Part shown: in pieces, positions 24,635-33,089 of the stretch
Numbering within the stretch: the first letter of the stretch is position 1
Layout of the letters: every line of letters begins with the position of its first letter
DNA from: Candidatus Hemicellulosilyticus sp. P3
GTDB lineage: Bacteria; Bacteroidota; Bacteroidia; Bacteroidales; P3
Direction: 5' to 3'
Assembly (NCBI GenBank): GCA_001543385.1
Contig: LPNH01000003.1
Coordinates: 124,001 to 188,000, forward strand
DNA: 64,000 nucleotides
Notes under the pieces: model-generated
What the model was told of the DNA's origin: nothing
What the model saw: the letters and a program-made list of their open reading frames with translations, nothing else
Databases searched by the model: none
Program-made: the position numbers and the translations under genes

Positions 24635-25465
24635 TTACGGCTCGGACTTGACAATTGTTTCGTTTCCATCAAGGAACGCCTCCACTTGTTCGAGTGCGAC
24701 AGATTGCTGTATGTTGTAGTCGCCTGCTTGTTCCCGCCGAAGCGCAGCGAGAAAGGCTCCTGAGTGTAGTGCAATGCCTATGTCGCGGGCAATGCTGCGG
24801 ATGTAGGTCCCTTTGCCGCATCGGATACGGAAGTCGAGTTGAGGCAGGTGAGCGGGAATGTAATTAACGGGATTGTTGTATCGGTGTAGTTTATTTGGTT
24901 CAGTTTGCTTATTTTCAGTTGTCTGCGGTGCTTCACCTGCAGTTTCCATAGAACCTGGACGATAGGCTGTGATGTCGAATTCGGCGACGTGAACCTGTTT
25001 GCTGGCCGGCACGGCCTCGGTGTTGTCGGCACGGGCATAGGTGTAAGCCCGTTGACCGTCAATTTTGACGGCACTGAAGATGGGCGGCACCTGCTCGATT
25101 TTTCCGATGAATTGTTGCCGCACTGTGTCTAACAAGGTGGGTGTTATATGTTCAAACGGGTAGTGGCGGTCAATGGGTTGCTCCAAGTCATAGCACGGTG
25201 TCGTGGCGCCCAGCACCATGGTCCCGGTGTATATTTTATCGCCCTGCTGCAGACGGTCAATCTCTTTGGTCGCCCGGCCTACGCAGACCAACAGCAGGCC
25301 CGTGGCCAAAGGGTCGAGAGTCCCGGCATGCCCTATCTTGATTTTTTTGAGGCCATAGCGGTTGCGGATAATTGCTTTGACCTTGTTGACGGCTTGAAAC
25401 GAGGTCCACTGACGTGGTTTGTCGATGGGTATCACTACACCGGCGAGGAGCTCTTCAGCGGTCAT
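24635..25465 (-). CDS. truB: tRNA pseudouridine(55) synthase TruB
   Basis: The enzyme makes pseudouridine-55 in the T-loop of tRNAs. The catalytic aspartate is D51 in IGHAGTLDPLATGLL; other family segments are GVVIPIDKPRQWTS, PPIFSAVKIDGQRAY and IRCGKGTYIRSIARDIG. At 276 residues the length is ordinary, but an extra hydrophilic stretch of about 35 residues (TAGEAPQTTENKQTEPNKLH and on) sits just before the RCGKGTY motif. It lies six bases downstream of uppP in the conserved ftsX-DUF3098-uppP-truB-queA order. Confidence 0.95.
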   Translation of the reverse strand: MTAEELLAGVVIPIDKPRQWTSFQAVNKVKAIIRNRYGLKKIKIGHAGTLDPLATGLLLVCVGRATKEIDRLQQGDKIYTGTMVLGATTPCYDLEQPIDRHYPFEHITPTLLDTVRQQFIGKIEQVPPIFSAVKIDGQRAYTYARADNTEAVPASKQVHVAEFDITAYRPGSMETAGEAPQTTENKQTEPNKLHRYNNPVNYIPAHLPQLDFRIRCGKGTYIRSIARDIGIALHSGAFLAALRREQAGDYNIQQSVALEQVEAFLDGNETIVKSEP

Positions 25466-25471
25466 CTCTTC

Positions 25472-26266
25472 CTATAGGACAAGGGCTACGGCGCCGACAA
25501 TAGCGCAATAGAGGGCAAACCAGATGAGTTTGCCGCGTTTGACGATATTGATCATCCAGCGGCAGGCAAGACAGCCGCATGTGAATGCGGCAAGGAAGCC
25601 GACTGCTAACGAGAGCGGCGACAGACCGGCCATGGCATGGCCGACACCTTGCTCGGCGATGTCTTTGACATCGAGCAGCGCCTCTCCCAAAATAGGAGGA
25701 ATGACCATCAGGAATGAGAATTGGGCCAAACGTTCTTTTTTGTTTCCCAATAACAGTCCGGTGGCGATTGTGCTGCCTGAACGGGAAAGGCCCGGAAGGA
25801 CAGCGACAGCCTGTGCAATACCGATAATGAAAGCGTGAAGGGGCGAGATGTGTTCGCGTTGACGCGGCTTGGCCCAATATGAAAATGCCAGCAGTGCGGC
25901 AGTGACAAGCAAACATATACCCACTACATTGAGTCCGCTGCCGAAGATGGCCTCCACGCGGTCTTTGAAGAGCAGCCCCACGATGGCTATGGGTATCATG
26001 GAGATAATGATATTGACAGTGTATTTTGTGCCGTCATTCCATTTGAATCGGATCAGGTCTGTCAGAATCCAGACGATTTCCCGCCAAAGCACAACGACAG
26101 TGGAGAGCACTGTGGCAATATGTACAAGCACGGTAAAGGTCAGGTTCTCCTCTCCGTTGAGTCCGAAAAAATATGCTCCGATGGCCAAGTGACCGCTGCT
26201 GCTGACGGGTAGATATTCTGTAAGTCCTTGTATTATGCCCAAAATGAGGGCTTCAAACCACTCCAT
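25472..26266 (-). CDS. uppP: Undecaprenyl-diphosphatase UppP (BacA)
   Basis: This 264-residue integral membrane phosphatase recycles undecaprenyl diphosphate for peptidoglycan and glycan synthesis and can confer bacitracin resistance. Characteristic motifs are [18 protein letters not shown] (about 11-28) and the second repeat with [18 protein letters not shown] (about 155-172), which supply the catalytic Glu, Ser and Arg residues. Several hydrophobic helices and a [10 protein letters not shown] ending fit the family. The neighbours ftsX, a DUF3098 gene and truB match the usual Bacteroidetes order. Confidence 0.95.
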   Translation of the reverse strand: MEWFEALILGIIQGLTEYLPVSSSGHLAIGAYFFGLNGEENLTFTVLVHIATVLSTVVVLWREIVWILTDLIRFKWNDGTKYTVNIIISMIPIAIVGLLFKDRVEAIFGSGLNVVGICLLVTAALLAFSYWAKPRQREHISPLHAFIIGIAQAVAVLPGLSRSGSTIATGLLLGNKKERLAQFSFLMVIPPILGEALLDVKDIAEQGVGHAMAGLSPLSLAVGFLAAFTCGCLACRWMINIVKRGKLIWFALYCAIVGAVALVL

Positions 26267-26284
26267 AGTGTAAATAGTGTGTCT

Positions 26285-26557
26285 TTAAAGTTCTTGTTCT
26301 TTCTTTTTGCCATGATACATGATGGCCACGATTTCGACCAGCAAGCCCAATACAATGAGGATAGGGGCGACATAGAGCCTGCGGGTGTTGAACATGGCGG
26401 GGTTGAAGACTTCCGGGTCGTCGCTTCCGCCGCCCGAGAGCAGTATGTAACCCAGTGCGAGCATGACGAGGCCTATGGCAAGCAGAATGTAATTGATGCG
26501 CCCAAAAACAAAGGTGAATGTCTTTTCGCCGTTTTCGTCGGGTTGATTTTTTTTCAT
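26285..26557 (-). CDS. Small membrane protein, DUF3098 family
   Basis: The 90-residue protein has two hydrophobic helices (INYILLAIGLVMLALGYILL and LYVAPILIVLGLLVEIVAIM) separated by a short loop with GGGSDDPEVFNP, and a lysine-rich C-terminus. The sequence and the position between ftsX and uppP match the DUF3098 proteins found across Bacteroidetes. The function is unknown; conserved linkage to ftsX and the lipid-carrier phosphatase suggests a role in envelope or division processes. Spacing to both neighbours is under 40 bases, so it is cotranscribed. Confidence 0.88.
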   Translation of the reverse strand: MKKNQPDENGEKTFTFVFGRINYILLAIGLVMLALGYILLSGGGSDDPEVFNPAMFNTRRLYVAPILIVLGLLVEIVAIMYHGKKKEQEL

Positions 26558-26595
26558 GATGATAAATTGTTATCGGGTTTGGTTGATGCCGGGGA

Positions 26596-27456
26596 TTAGC
26601 GTATCTCTGTTTTCAACTGCCGGTGGATGGCCGGCACTGTCGAAAGCCAGGTGATGAGTATCCCTGCCGCCACAATGCCACAGGCGATGGCTGCATAGTG
26701 GGGTGCGTAGTCGGGGTTGAGCAGATTGAGCTGCATTTGTTTATCGAGTGTTATTACAGCGATGGCGAGCATCAGGTCAGCAATGACTCCGCCCAAGGCT
26801 CCGTAAAGGATGCCTTTGAGGATGAACGGACGGGCAATGAAGCCGCGGGTCGCTCCCACAAGCCGCATGGTTTGTATGGTCTCACCCATAGAATGGAATG
26901 AAAGCTGGACAGCGCTATGTATCATCATCACACAGACGATAAGCAATAGTGTGATGAAAACAATGAGGAACCAGGTGAGTTTATGGAATATGGTGTAGAG
27001 TTCACTTACAACGACTTCTTGATAGTTGACTCCGGTGACATAGTCGTGAAGCGCCATGGCTTGGCAAAAACCGTCAAGAACCTGTGAAGACTTTTGCGGC
27101 AGCAGATCGGCACGGAAGTTGACCATCATCGACGGATAGAGGGGGTTGTATCCGATGAAGCCGATAAAGTCTTCACCTATATCGCCGGAGAATATTTCGG
27201 CGGCATCCTCTTTGGATATGTAGTCTACGTGTTTTACATAGGGGAATTGGCTGATTTCTTTGCGCAGCTGGCTGACGCTGGCGCTGTCTATGTCGGGTAC
27301 GAGGTCAACTTTGTAGGTGATTCGTTCCTGGGTTTCCCGCGTGATGCGGTAGGAGTGGTATTCAAGTAGCAGCAGCAACCCCAGCAAAAAAAGCACCAGT
27401 GTGATGCTGAGTAGTGTGGACGACTGCGCCCCGTGGCTATTTCTTTTGCGTTTCAT
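26596..27456 (-). CDS. ftsX: Cell-division permease FtsX
   Basis: The 286-residue protein has one N-terminal transmembrane helix, an extracytoplasmic domain (about 45-155) with the usual 'YVKHVDYISKEDAAEIF' segment, and three C-terminal helices around LSFHSMGETIQTMRLVGATRGFI and the ending RQLKTEIR. FtsX works with the ATPase FtsE to control peptidoglycan hydrolases at the septum; ftsE is not adjacent, as is common in Bacteroidetes. It starts 20 bases after dnaN ends and leads the DUF3098-uppP-truB-queA group. Confidence 0.92.
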   Translation of the reverse strand: MKRKRNSHGAQSSTLLSITLVLFLLGLLLLLEYHSYRITRETQERITYKVDLVPDIDSASVSQLRKEISQFPYVKHVDYISKEDAAEIFSGDIGEDFIGFIGYNPLYPSMMVNFRADLLPQKSSQVLDGFCQAMALHDYVTGVNYQEVVVSELYTIFHKLTWFLIVFITLLLIVCVMMIHSAVQLSFHSMGETIQTMRLVGATRGFIARPFILKGILYGALGGVIADLMLAIAVITLDKQMQLNLLNPDYAPHYAAIACGIVAAGILITWLSTVPAIHRQLKTEIR

Positions 27457-27476
27457 GAGTCAAAAAGAAAGTGGCC

Positions 27477-28616
27477 TTAATTGGCCAACATGACAGGCAT
27501 GACGAGCATGAGTATGTCATCTGTTTTTTCAGGGTTGTCGTCAATAGGGAAGATGATGCCGGCACGGCTGGGATGCGACATGGTGATGAGGATGTGTTCG
27601 CTGTCGAGGTTGGAGAGCATTTCCGAGAGGAATTTTTCGTTGAAGCCGATTTCCATCGGCTCTCCTTCGTAGCTGCAGGGGAGTTTTTCGTTTGCACCGT
27701 TGGAAAACTCAATATCCTCTGTCGAAACGACCAACTCGCTTTCCCGCACACTGAGCCGAACTTGGTGAGTGGATTGGTTGGCGAAGAGGCCGACGCGGCG
27801 CAACACGTTGAGCAACTGTATCCGGTCAACGGTGAGTTTGTTGGGGTTCTCTTTCGGTATGGCAGCGCTGTAGTTGGGGTATTGTCCGTCGACAAGACGG
27901 CAATAAATGCTGGAGTTGTCAAACCGGAAGACAACGTTGACACTATTGTATTCAAGGGTGACGTCACACTCTTCTTTACGTGTGCTCAATGCGTTTTTTA
28001 CAAGTGTAATGGGTTTTTTCGGCAGGATGAAACTGGCGTTTTCTTCGCAATGGATGTCGTTGCGGCGGAAGCGGACCATTTTATGGGAGTCGGTGGAGAC
28101 GAAGGTGGCACCCTCAGGTGTCAACTCACAGTAAATGCCGCACATCTGTGGACGCATCTCGTCGGTGCTGGTGGCAAAGGCGGTTTTGTTGATGGCAGAG
28201 ACCCATGTTGAGGCGGGCAACGTCACTGCGACGGTGTCGTCGATGGCAGGGAGTGAGGGGTAGGTGTCGGGGTCGACACCGGCCAGCCGGTAACTGCCGT
28301 CACCCGAGGTGATTTCGATGGCCAGACTCGTGTCGTCAATGTCCATTGTCATGGGCCGGTCGTCCAGATTCTTCAAAGTGTCCAACAGCAGTTTTCCGGG
28401 TACGGCGACGTCGGTACGGCCTTCGATGGATCCGGTCTCCACCTCGATGGCGGTGATGAAGGTGGTCTCCAGGTCTGTGGCTTTGACGGTGAGTCTGTTC
28501 TCGTCCAAGTGGAAATGAAAGCAGTTGATGATAGGCACCGTATTACTGTTGATGAGCACACCGCTGATGGACTGCAACTGTTTGGAGAAAGCTTGGCTGT
28601 TGACTATGAATTTCAT
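27477..28616 (-). CDS. dnaN: DNA polymerase III beta subunit (sliding clamp)
   Basis: The 379-residue protein is the beta clamp, with the standard opening MKFIVNSQAFSKQLQSISGV and three repeated clamp domains. It ends in the conserved 'MPVMLAN' type tail, whose Met-Pro-x-x-Leu residues form part of the partner-binding pocket. The frame extends upstream to 28685, but a perfect -7 element at 28655-28662 lies inside that extension, so 28616 is the true start. It lies between dapD and ftsX and probably drives the downstream housekeeping run. No dnaA or replication-origin features are visible nearby. Confidence 0.96.
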   Translation of the reverse strand: MKFIVNSQAFSKQLQSISGVLINSNTVPIINCFHFHLDENRLTVKATDLETTFITAIEVETGSIEGRTDVAVPGKLLLDTLKNLDDRPMTMDIDDTSLAIEITSGDGSYRLAGVDPDTYPSLPAIDDTVAVTLPASTWVSAINKTAFATSTDEMRPQMCGIYCELTPEGATFVSTDSHKMVRFRRNDIHCEENASFILPKKPITLVKNALSTRKEECDVTLEYNSVNVVFRFDNSSIYCRLVDGQYPNYSAAIPKENPNKLTVDRIQLLNVLRRVGLFANQSTHQVRLSVRESELVVSTEDIEFSNGANEKLPCSYEGEPMEIGFNEKFLSEMLSNLDSEHILITMSHPSRAGIIFPIDDNPEKTDDILMLVMPVMLAN

Positions 28617-28654
28617 GTTGATTGATGTTTGTTGGTCGATAATATTGATGTTTG

Positions 28655-28662
28655 CAAAAATA
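28655..28662 (-). promoter_or_regulatory. -7 element (TATTTTTG) of dnaN
   Basis: Minus-strand TATTTTTG matches TAnnTTTG and lies 39 bases upstream of the dnaN ATG. It rules out the longer possible start. Confidence 0.6.
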
Positions 28663-28730
28663 GTTTTTATTCTTAAATCGGACATGACTCTATTTCGGAA
28701 TTTACAAACATATTATCGACAAGTGTTCTT

Positions 28731-29546
28731 TTAGTTGATATGGAAGTCGCGCAGGGCGTCGTTGAGGGTGGTTTTTTTGTCGGTTGACTCTTTGCGTCGG
28801 CCAATGATGAGGGCGCAACCCACCTGATAGTCGCCGGCAGGATAATGGCGTGTGTAGCTGCCGGGGATGACCACGCAGCGAGCCGGGACACGGCCTTGGT
28901 ATACAACGGGCTCGGAATGGGTTACGTCGATGATTTTGGTGCTGGCGGTGATGACTGTGTTTGCACCGAGAACCGCCTCTTCTTCTATCAGGGCGCCTTC
29001 GACGACAATGCAGCGGCTACCTATAAAGCAATGGTCTTCGATGATGACAGGCTGGGCTTGCACGGGCTCGAGCACGCCACCGATGCCTACACCGCCGCTA
29101 AGGTGAACGTTTTTCCCTATCTGGGCGCAGCTGCCTACGGTGGCCCATGTGTCAACCATGGTTCCGCTGTCTACATAAGCGCCGATGTTGACATAGGAGG
29201 GCATCAGGACGACACCGGGAGCCAAGTAGGCGCCGTGGCGGGCGATGGCGTGGGGGACGACGCGGATGCCGGCAGCGGCGTGGTCCCGCTTGAGGGGTAT
29301 CTTGTCGTGGAATTCAAACGGCCCCGCCTCAATGGTCTGCATGTCACATACGGAGAAGTAGAGCAGCACGGTTTTTTTCAGCCACTCGTTGACATGCCAT
29401 CCGTCCGTTTTCTTTTCGGCGACACGCAATGTGCCGGAGTTGAGCAAGCTGACGACAGATTGTACGGCTTGGCTATAGCGAGGTTCATCCAAAAGGCGGC
29501 GATCCTGCCAGGCTTCTTCTATGAGGTTGCGATAGAGTTCGTTCAT
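28731..29546 (-). CDS. dapD: 2,3,4,5-tetrahydropyridine-2,6-dicarboxylate N-succinyltransferase
   Basis: At 271 residues it is a left-handed beta-helix acyltransferase with hexapeptide repeats between about 105 and 215 (VVLMPSYVNIGAYVDSGTMVDTWATVGSCAQIGKNVHLSGG). The active-site region around GGVLEPVQAQPVIIEDHCFIGS is intact. It uses succinyl-CoA in the lysine/meso-diaminopimelate pathway. A short N-terminal helical domain and the C-terminal 'IGRRKESTDKKTTLNDALRDF' fit DapD. It is divergent from the secreted protein at 29613; the intergenic space is 66 bases. Confidence 0.95.
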   Translation of the reverse strand: MNELYRNLIEEAWQDRRLLDEPRYSQAVQSVVSLLNSGTLRVAEKKTDGWHVNEWLKKTVLLYFSVCDMQTIEAGPFEFHDKIPLKRDHAAAGIRVVPHAIARHGAYLAPGVVLMPSYVNIGAYVDSGTMVDTWATVGSCAQIGKNVHLSGGVGIGGVLEPVQAQPVIIEDHCFIGSRCIVVEGALIEEEAVLGANTVITASTKIIDVTHSEPVVYQGRVPARCVVIPGSYTRHYPAGDYQVGCALIIGRRKESTDKKTTLNDALRDFHIN

Positions 29547-29577
29547 ACCGGTGTGATATTGGTTCGTGAAAAATGTT

Positions 29578-29585
29578 TATCTTTG
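29578..29585 (+). promoter_or_regulatory. -7 element (TATCTTTG) of the 29613 gene
   Basis: TATCTTTG matches TAnnTTTG, with a TTG trimer about 17 bases upstream. It lies 28 bases before the ATG at 29613 and supports that start over the much longer open frame that overlaps dapD. Confidence 0.6.
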
Positions 29586-29612
29586 CCTGCTATTTGTGCG
29601 ATATTGAAAATT

Positions 29613-30599
29613 ATGAAACGTCGGTATTGTGTTTTTATTGTGTGCATGTTGGCGGCGGTGTCCTCGGTGCGGCCGCAAGACAGAGCCGTCATGACACGCT
29701 ATGCCGAACAAATTGCATCACAGATAGAATTGGTTTATACTGCGAGGACAGATAATGAGCGTTACCATGCCAGTGAGACTTCGGTGGCCCTCTTTCAGGA
29801 GGCTATGTCGCAGGAACATTCATTCAAGTGGAAATGGGACTTCGGTACGCGGGTGTCGGTGTTGACTTCGACCGACGGCAAATTCCGTGTCGTCACTTGG
29901 CCGGTCGTTCGTGACAACGGCGAGTATGAATGTTTCGGACTGGTGCAGGCCTATGATGAAGAGGATGAGGATTATCATGTCTATGTGCTGAATGACAAAT
30001 CGGACGAAACGATAGGCCGCACCGAGGCGGTGCTGGGCCCTTCTCAGTGGTTTGGTTCGGTATATCAGGAATTGATTCAGACTTCGTATGAAGGGCGTAC
30101 TTATTACACCCTGCTGGGATGGAGCGGCGTGGATCATTTGACGCAACGCAAGGTGATAGAGCCCGTATGGTTTAAAAAAGGGTCGTCGCAGCCGCAGTTT
30201 GGGCAGGCCTTGTTCCGTCGTGAGCGCAATTTGCGCCGTGTGGTGCTGGAATATTCCCGCAACGCGATGGTGAATTTACGATACGAGACTCAGTATGTGC
30301 GCGAGGTGGAGACAAAGCGGGTGAAAAAGAAAGGTGTCAAGCGACCTGTGGTGGTGCAGGAATACCATGATAGCAAGAGACGGATGATACTTTTTGACGA
30401 AGTGGCGCCGCAGGTTCCGGGAATGGAGGGCCTGTATCGTTATTATATGCCCACCGGGACAGAACAGGCCTATCTCTTTTCGAAAGGCAAATGGGAGTTG
30501 CAGCCTGGTGCACAAGGCCGTGTCGACAACCAAAAACTGAATAAACCTTTTGAGCCTTTACCCAAGGAACAACCACGTTATCAGACGCATGATGAGTGA
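29613..30599 (+). CDS. Exported protein of unknown function, 328 aa
   Basis: The protein starts with a short signal peptide (RRYCVFIVCMLAAVSSVRPQ) and has no later membrane segment. It is a mixed alpha/beta protein rich in Tyr, Arg and Glu, with 'FSYKWDFGT'-like and 'KFRVVTWPVVRDNGEYECFG' strands and a 'YYTLLGWSGVD' motif. I have seen similar exported proteins near dxs in Bacteroidetes but know of no defined role. The open frame extends upstream over dapD; I place the start at the ATG at 29613, after the promoter and directly before the signal peptide. Dxs starts 26 bases downstream. Confidence 0.78.
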   Translation: MKRRYCVFIVCMLAAVSSVRPQDRAVMTRYAEQIASQIELVYTARTDNERYHASETSVALFQEAMSQEHSFKWKWDFGTRVSVLTSTDGKFRVVTWPVVRDNGEYECFGLVQAYDEEDEDYHVYVLNDKSDETIGRTEAVLGPSQWFGSVYQELIQTSYEGRTYYTLLGWSGVDHLTQRKVIEPVWFKKGSSQPQFGQALFRRERNLRRVVLEYSRNAMVNLRYETQYVREVETKRVKKKGVKRPVVVQEYHDSKRRMILFDEVAPQVPGMEGLYRYYMPTGTEQAYLFSKGKWELQPGAQGRVDNQKLNKPFEPLPKEQPRYQTHDE

Positions 30600-30624
30600 T
30601 GGGTTCTTGTTGATTCTTGCAGTT

Positions 30625-32514
30625 ATGAACATGTTGCAGCATATCAATAGTCCGTCGGATTTAAAACGGTTGGAGGTAAGTGAATTACGTTCGCTGGCAT
30701 CCGAACTGCGGCAGTATATTATCGATACATTGGCCACTCACCCGGGACACTTGGCTTCGAGCCTGGGCACAGTGGAGTTGACACTGGTGCTGCACTATGT
30801 GTTCAACACGCCCGACGACAAACTGGTGTGGGATGTGGGCCATCAGGCTTATGCGCATAAAATTCTCACCGGTCGCCGCGATGCATTCCCCACAATACGC
30901 TCCTATGGCGGACTCAGTGGCTTTCCCCGTCGTGACGAGAGCCCGTATGACGCATTTGGCACGGGGCACAGCTCAACCTCCATTTCTGCGGCATTGGGCA
31001 TGGCGATGGCGTCAAAGTTGCAGGGCGATTTGCAACGTCAGCATATCGCTGTCATCGGTGACGGTTCGATGACCGGGGGGGAGGCGTTCGAGGCTCTGAA
31101 TAACGCGGGCGTCTCGAAGGCCAACATCATCGTTGTGCTGAACGACAATGGCATATCGATTGACAAGGCGGTGGGCGGGTTGAGCCGTTACTTTACCCGT
31201 ATCACATCATCAAGTCGATACAACCGCCTGAAAGACCGTCTTTGGGCGACGTTGGGTGGCGATGATGTGAATCCTCACGGCCGTCGCCGATGCAGGGTGA
31301 GTTTTCTGCAGCGATTGACTTTTCTGGCCAAGTCGGCGGCGTTGGGCGCCCCGAATCTTTTCGAATCGTTGGGTTTTCGTTACTTCGGTCCCATCGACGG
31401 ACACGATGTGGAGCAGATGGTGGATGTGTTTTCCAAGATTAAAAATCTGCGCGGGCCCCGTCTCATCCATGTGGTCACCAAAAAAGGCAGGGGGCTCGAC
31501 ACGGCGGAGCGCAACCCGGTGACTTATCATGCCCCGGGGCTTTATGACGCCGCGACGGGTGACCGGTTGCAGGATAAGAAGGAGAACGCCCCGCTGAAGT
31601 ACCAGGATGTGTTTGGCCATACCATTATCGAATTGGCCGAGGCCAACCCGGCCATTGTGGGCATCACCCCGGCCATGCCGACAGGCTGCTCTTTGAACTT
31701 GATGATGGACTGTATGCCCGAACGCACGTTTGATGTAGGTATTGCGGAACAGCATGCCGTGACCTTTTCGGCCGGCTTGGCGGCACAGGGCATGATTCCG
31801 TTTTGTAATATCTATTCTTCGTTCATGCAACGAGCCTACGACCAAGTGATACACGATGTGGCGTTGCAGGGTTTGCCGGTGGTGTTGTGCCTGGATCGGG
31901 CCGGCCTGGTGGGTGAGGACGGTCCGACGCATCATGGCGCCTTTGATCTGGCATGTCTGCGCCCTGTGCCCGGGCTGACAGTCTGTGCCCCGATGGATGA
32001 ACATGAGTTGCGAAACATGATGTACACGGCACAGTTGCCTGGCCAGGGCCCTGTGGTTATCCGCTATCCGCGTGGTCTCAGCGTGCATGTCGACTGGCGT
32101 AACCCGTTCGAACGGATCGAGGTGGGCCGCGGCCGCTGCTTGCGATCCGGTGCCGATGTGGCGATACTTACGCTCGGACATGTCGGCAACGACGCTATGG
32201 CTGCCGCTGAGAAACTGAGGGAAGAGGGGGTGTCCGCGGCTGTCTACGACATGCGTTATTTGAAACCATTCGACACAGAATTGCTCGACCGAATTGCCGC
32301 GCAGAGTTACCGTCGCATTGTCACGGTTGAGGACGGTGTTCGTAAAGGAGGTTTCGGGTCGGCGGTGGTGGAATATATGTCCGGGCGGCATGGCCGGTCG
32401 GGCGTCATTGTGCTTGGCCTTCCCGACAGTTTTGTCACTCATGGATCAGTGTCGCAGCTGAAAAAGGATTGCGGAATTGACACGGAAGCCATCCTGGCTG
32501 CTTGCCGCGGATAG
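30625..32514 (+). CDS. dxs: 1-deoxy-D-xylulose-5-phosphate synthase
   Basis: The 629-residue thiamine-diphosphate enzyme condenses pyruvate with glyceraldehyde 3-phosphate, the first step of MEP isoprenoid synthesis. The N-terminal TPP domain has the GDGSMTGG motif (145-152) with EALNNAG and the VWDVGHQAYAHKILTGRRD signature (about 68-86). The transketolase-like central domain shows VGIAEQHAVTFSAGLAAQG, and the C-terminal domain is complete. The open frame begins earlier, at 30550, overlapping the previous gene; I chose the ATG at 30625, which gives the usual MxMLQHINSPSDLKRL opening. Confidence 0.95.
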   Translation: MNMLQHINSPSDLKRLEVSELRSLASELRQYIIDTLATHPGHLASSLGTVELTLVLHYVFNTPDDKLVWDVGHQAYAHKILTGRRDAFPTIRSYGGLSGFPRRDESPYDAFGTGHSSTSISAALGMAMASKLQGDLQRQHIAVIGDGSMTGGEAFEALNNAGVSKANIIVVLNDNGISIDKAVGGLSRYFTRITSSSRYNRLKDRLWATLGGDDVNPHGRRRCRVSFLQRLTFLAKSAALGAPNLFESLGFRYFGPIDGHDVEQMVDVFSKIKNLRGPRLIHVVTKKGRGLDTAERNPVTYHAPGLYDAATGDRLQDKKENAPLKYQDVFGHTIIELAEANPAIVGITPAMPTGCSLNLMMDCMPERTFDVGIAEQHAVTFSAGLAAQGMIPFCNIYSSFMQRAYDQVIHDVALQGLPVVLCLDRAGLVGEDGPTHHGAFDLACLRPVPGLTVCAPMDEHELRNMMYTAQLPGQGPVVIRYPRGLSVHVDWRNPFERIEVGRGRCLRSGADVAILTLGHVGNDAMAAAEKLREEGVSAAVYDMRYLKPFDTELLDRIAAQSYRRIVTVEDGVRKGGFGSAVVEYMSGRHGRSGVIVLGLPDSFVTHGSVSQLKKDCGIDTEAILAACRG

Positions 32515-32551
32515 GTGCCGGCAGACTTTTACCTATATTGTTATTTTTTTG

Positions 32552-32559
32552 TATATTTG
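32552..32559 (+). promoter_or_regulatory. -7 element (TATATTTG) of the methylmalonyl-CoA operon
   Basis: TATATTTG matches TAnnTTTG and lies 80 bases before mce. The leader contains no recognisable cobalamin riboswitch. Confidence 0.6.
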
Positions 32560-32638
32560 CACATTGTTTTGCCAATCTCGCAGATGATAATACATCATGG
32601 GGTTGTGTAAGATAAGATGTAACCTTAAAACAACATTT

Positions 32639-33046
32639 ATGACTCCTTCACACATTGAACACATCGGCATCGCAGTCACCAATCTGGATGAGGCCATCCG
32701 TTATTGGGAAGATGTCATGGGATTGAAATGTTATGCTATCGAGGAGGTCAAAGACCAGAAGGTCAAGACCGCCTTTTTTAAATGCGGCGACGTGAAAATC
32801 GAGTTGCTGGAGCCTACTTGCCCCGAAAGCACTATCGCTTCTTTTATAGAGAAAAATGGAGGCAAGGGGGGGATGCACCACATCGCTTTTGCCGTTGATG
32901 ACACGGATCAGGCCTTGGGTGAATGCCAGGCCAAAGGCGTCCGCCTTATCGACCAGCATTCTCGTGGTGGCGCCGAAGGCTTGCATATTGGTTTCCTCCA
33001 CCCCAAAAGCACATTGGGTGTGCTGACCGAACTCTGTTGCAAATAA
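32639..33046 (+). CDS. mce: Methylmalonyl-CoA epimerase
   Basis: At 135 residues it is a vicinal-oxygen-chelate (glyoxalase-fold) epimerase interconverting (R)- and (S)-methylmalonyl-CoA. The metal-site pattern is recognisable in [22 protein letters not shown] near the start, [14 protein letters not shown] in the middle and [12 protein letters not shown] in the second half. It is the first gene of an operon that continues with the methylmalonyl-CoA decarboxylase subunits, linking succinate-derived methylmalonyl-CoA to propionyl-CoA. I chose the ATG at 32639 for the usual [11 protein letters not shown] opening; an in-frame ATG at 32597 would add 14 non-conserved residues. Confidence 0.94.
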   Translation: MTPSHIEHIGIAVTNLDEAIRYWEDVMGLKCYAIEEVKDQKVKTAFFKCGDVKIELLEPTCPESTIASFIEKNGGKGGMHHIAFAVDDTDQALGECQAKGVRLIDQHSRGGAEGLHIGFLHPKSTLGVLTELCCK

Positions 33047-33089
33047 ACACTTATGGGATAAGCATTCCTGTATTCAAACATATCTAAAT

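Noticed and set aside
28845-30599. A 584-codon open frame reading through the dapD region before the 29613 gene
   Set aside because: Its first part is the opposite strand of dapD. A promoter element at 29578 and a signal peptide place the true start at 29613.
31210-32442. A 410-codon open frame on the minus strand inside dxs
   Set aside because: It is an antisense shadow of a G+C-rich gene with clear family motifs; the His/Arg-rich translation matches nothing.
32515-32638. Possible cobalamin riboswitch before mce
   Set aside because: The leader is too short and lacks the conserved B12-box sequence.
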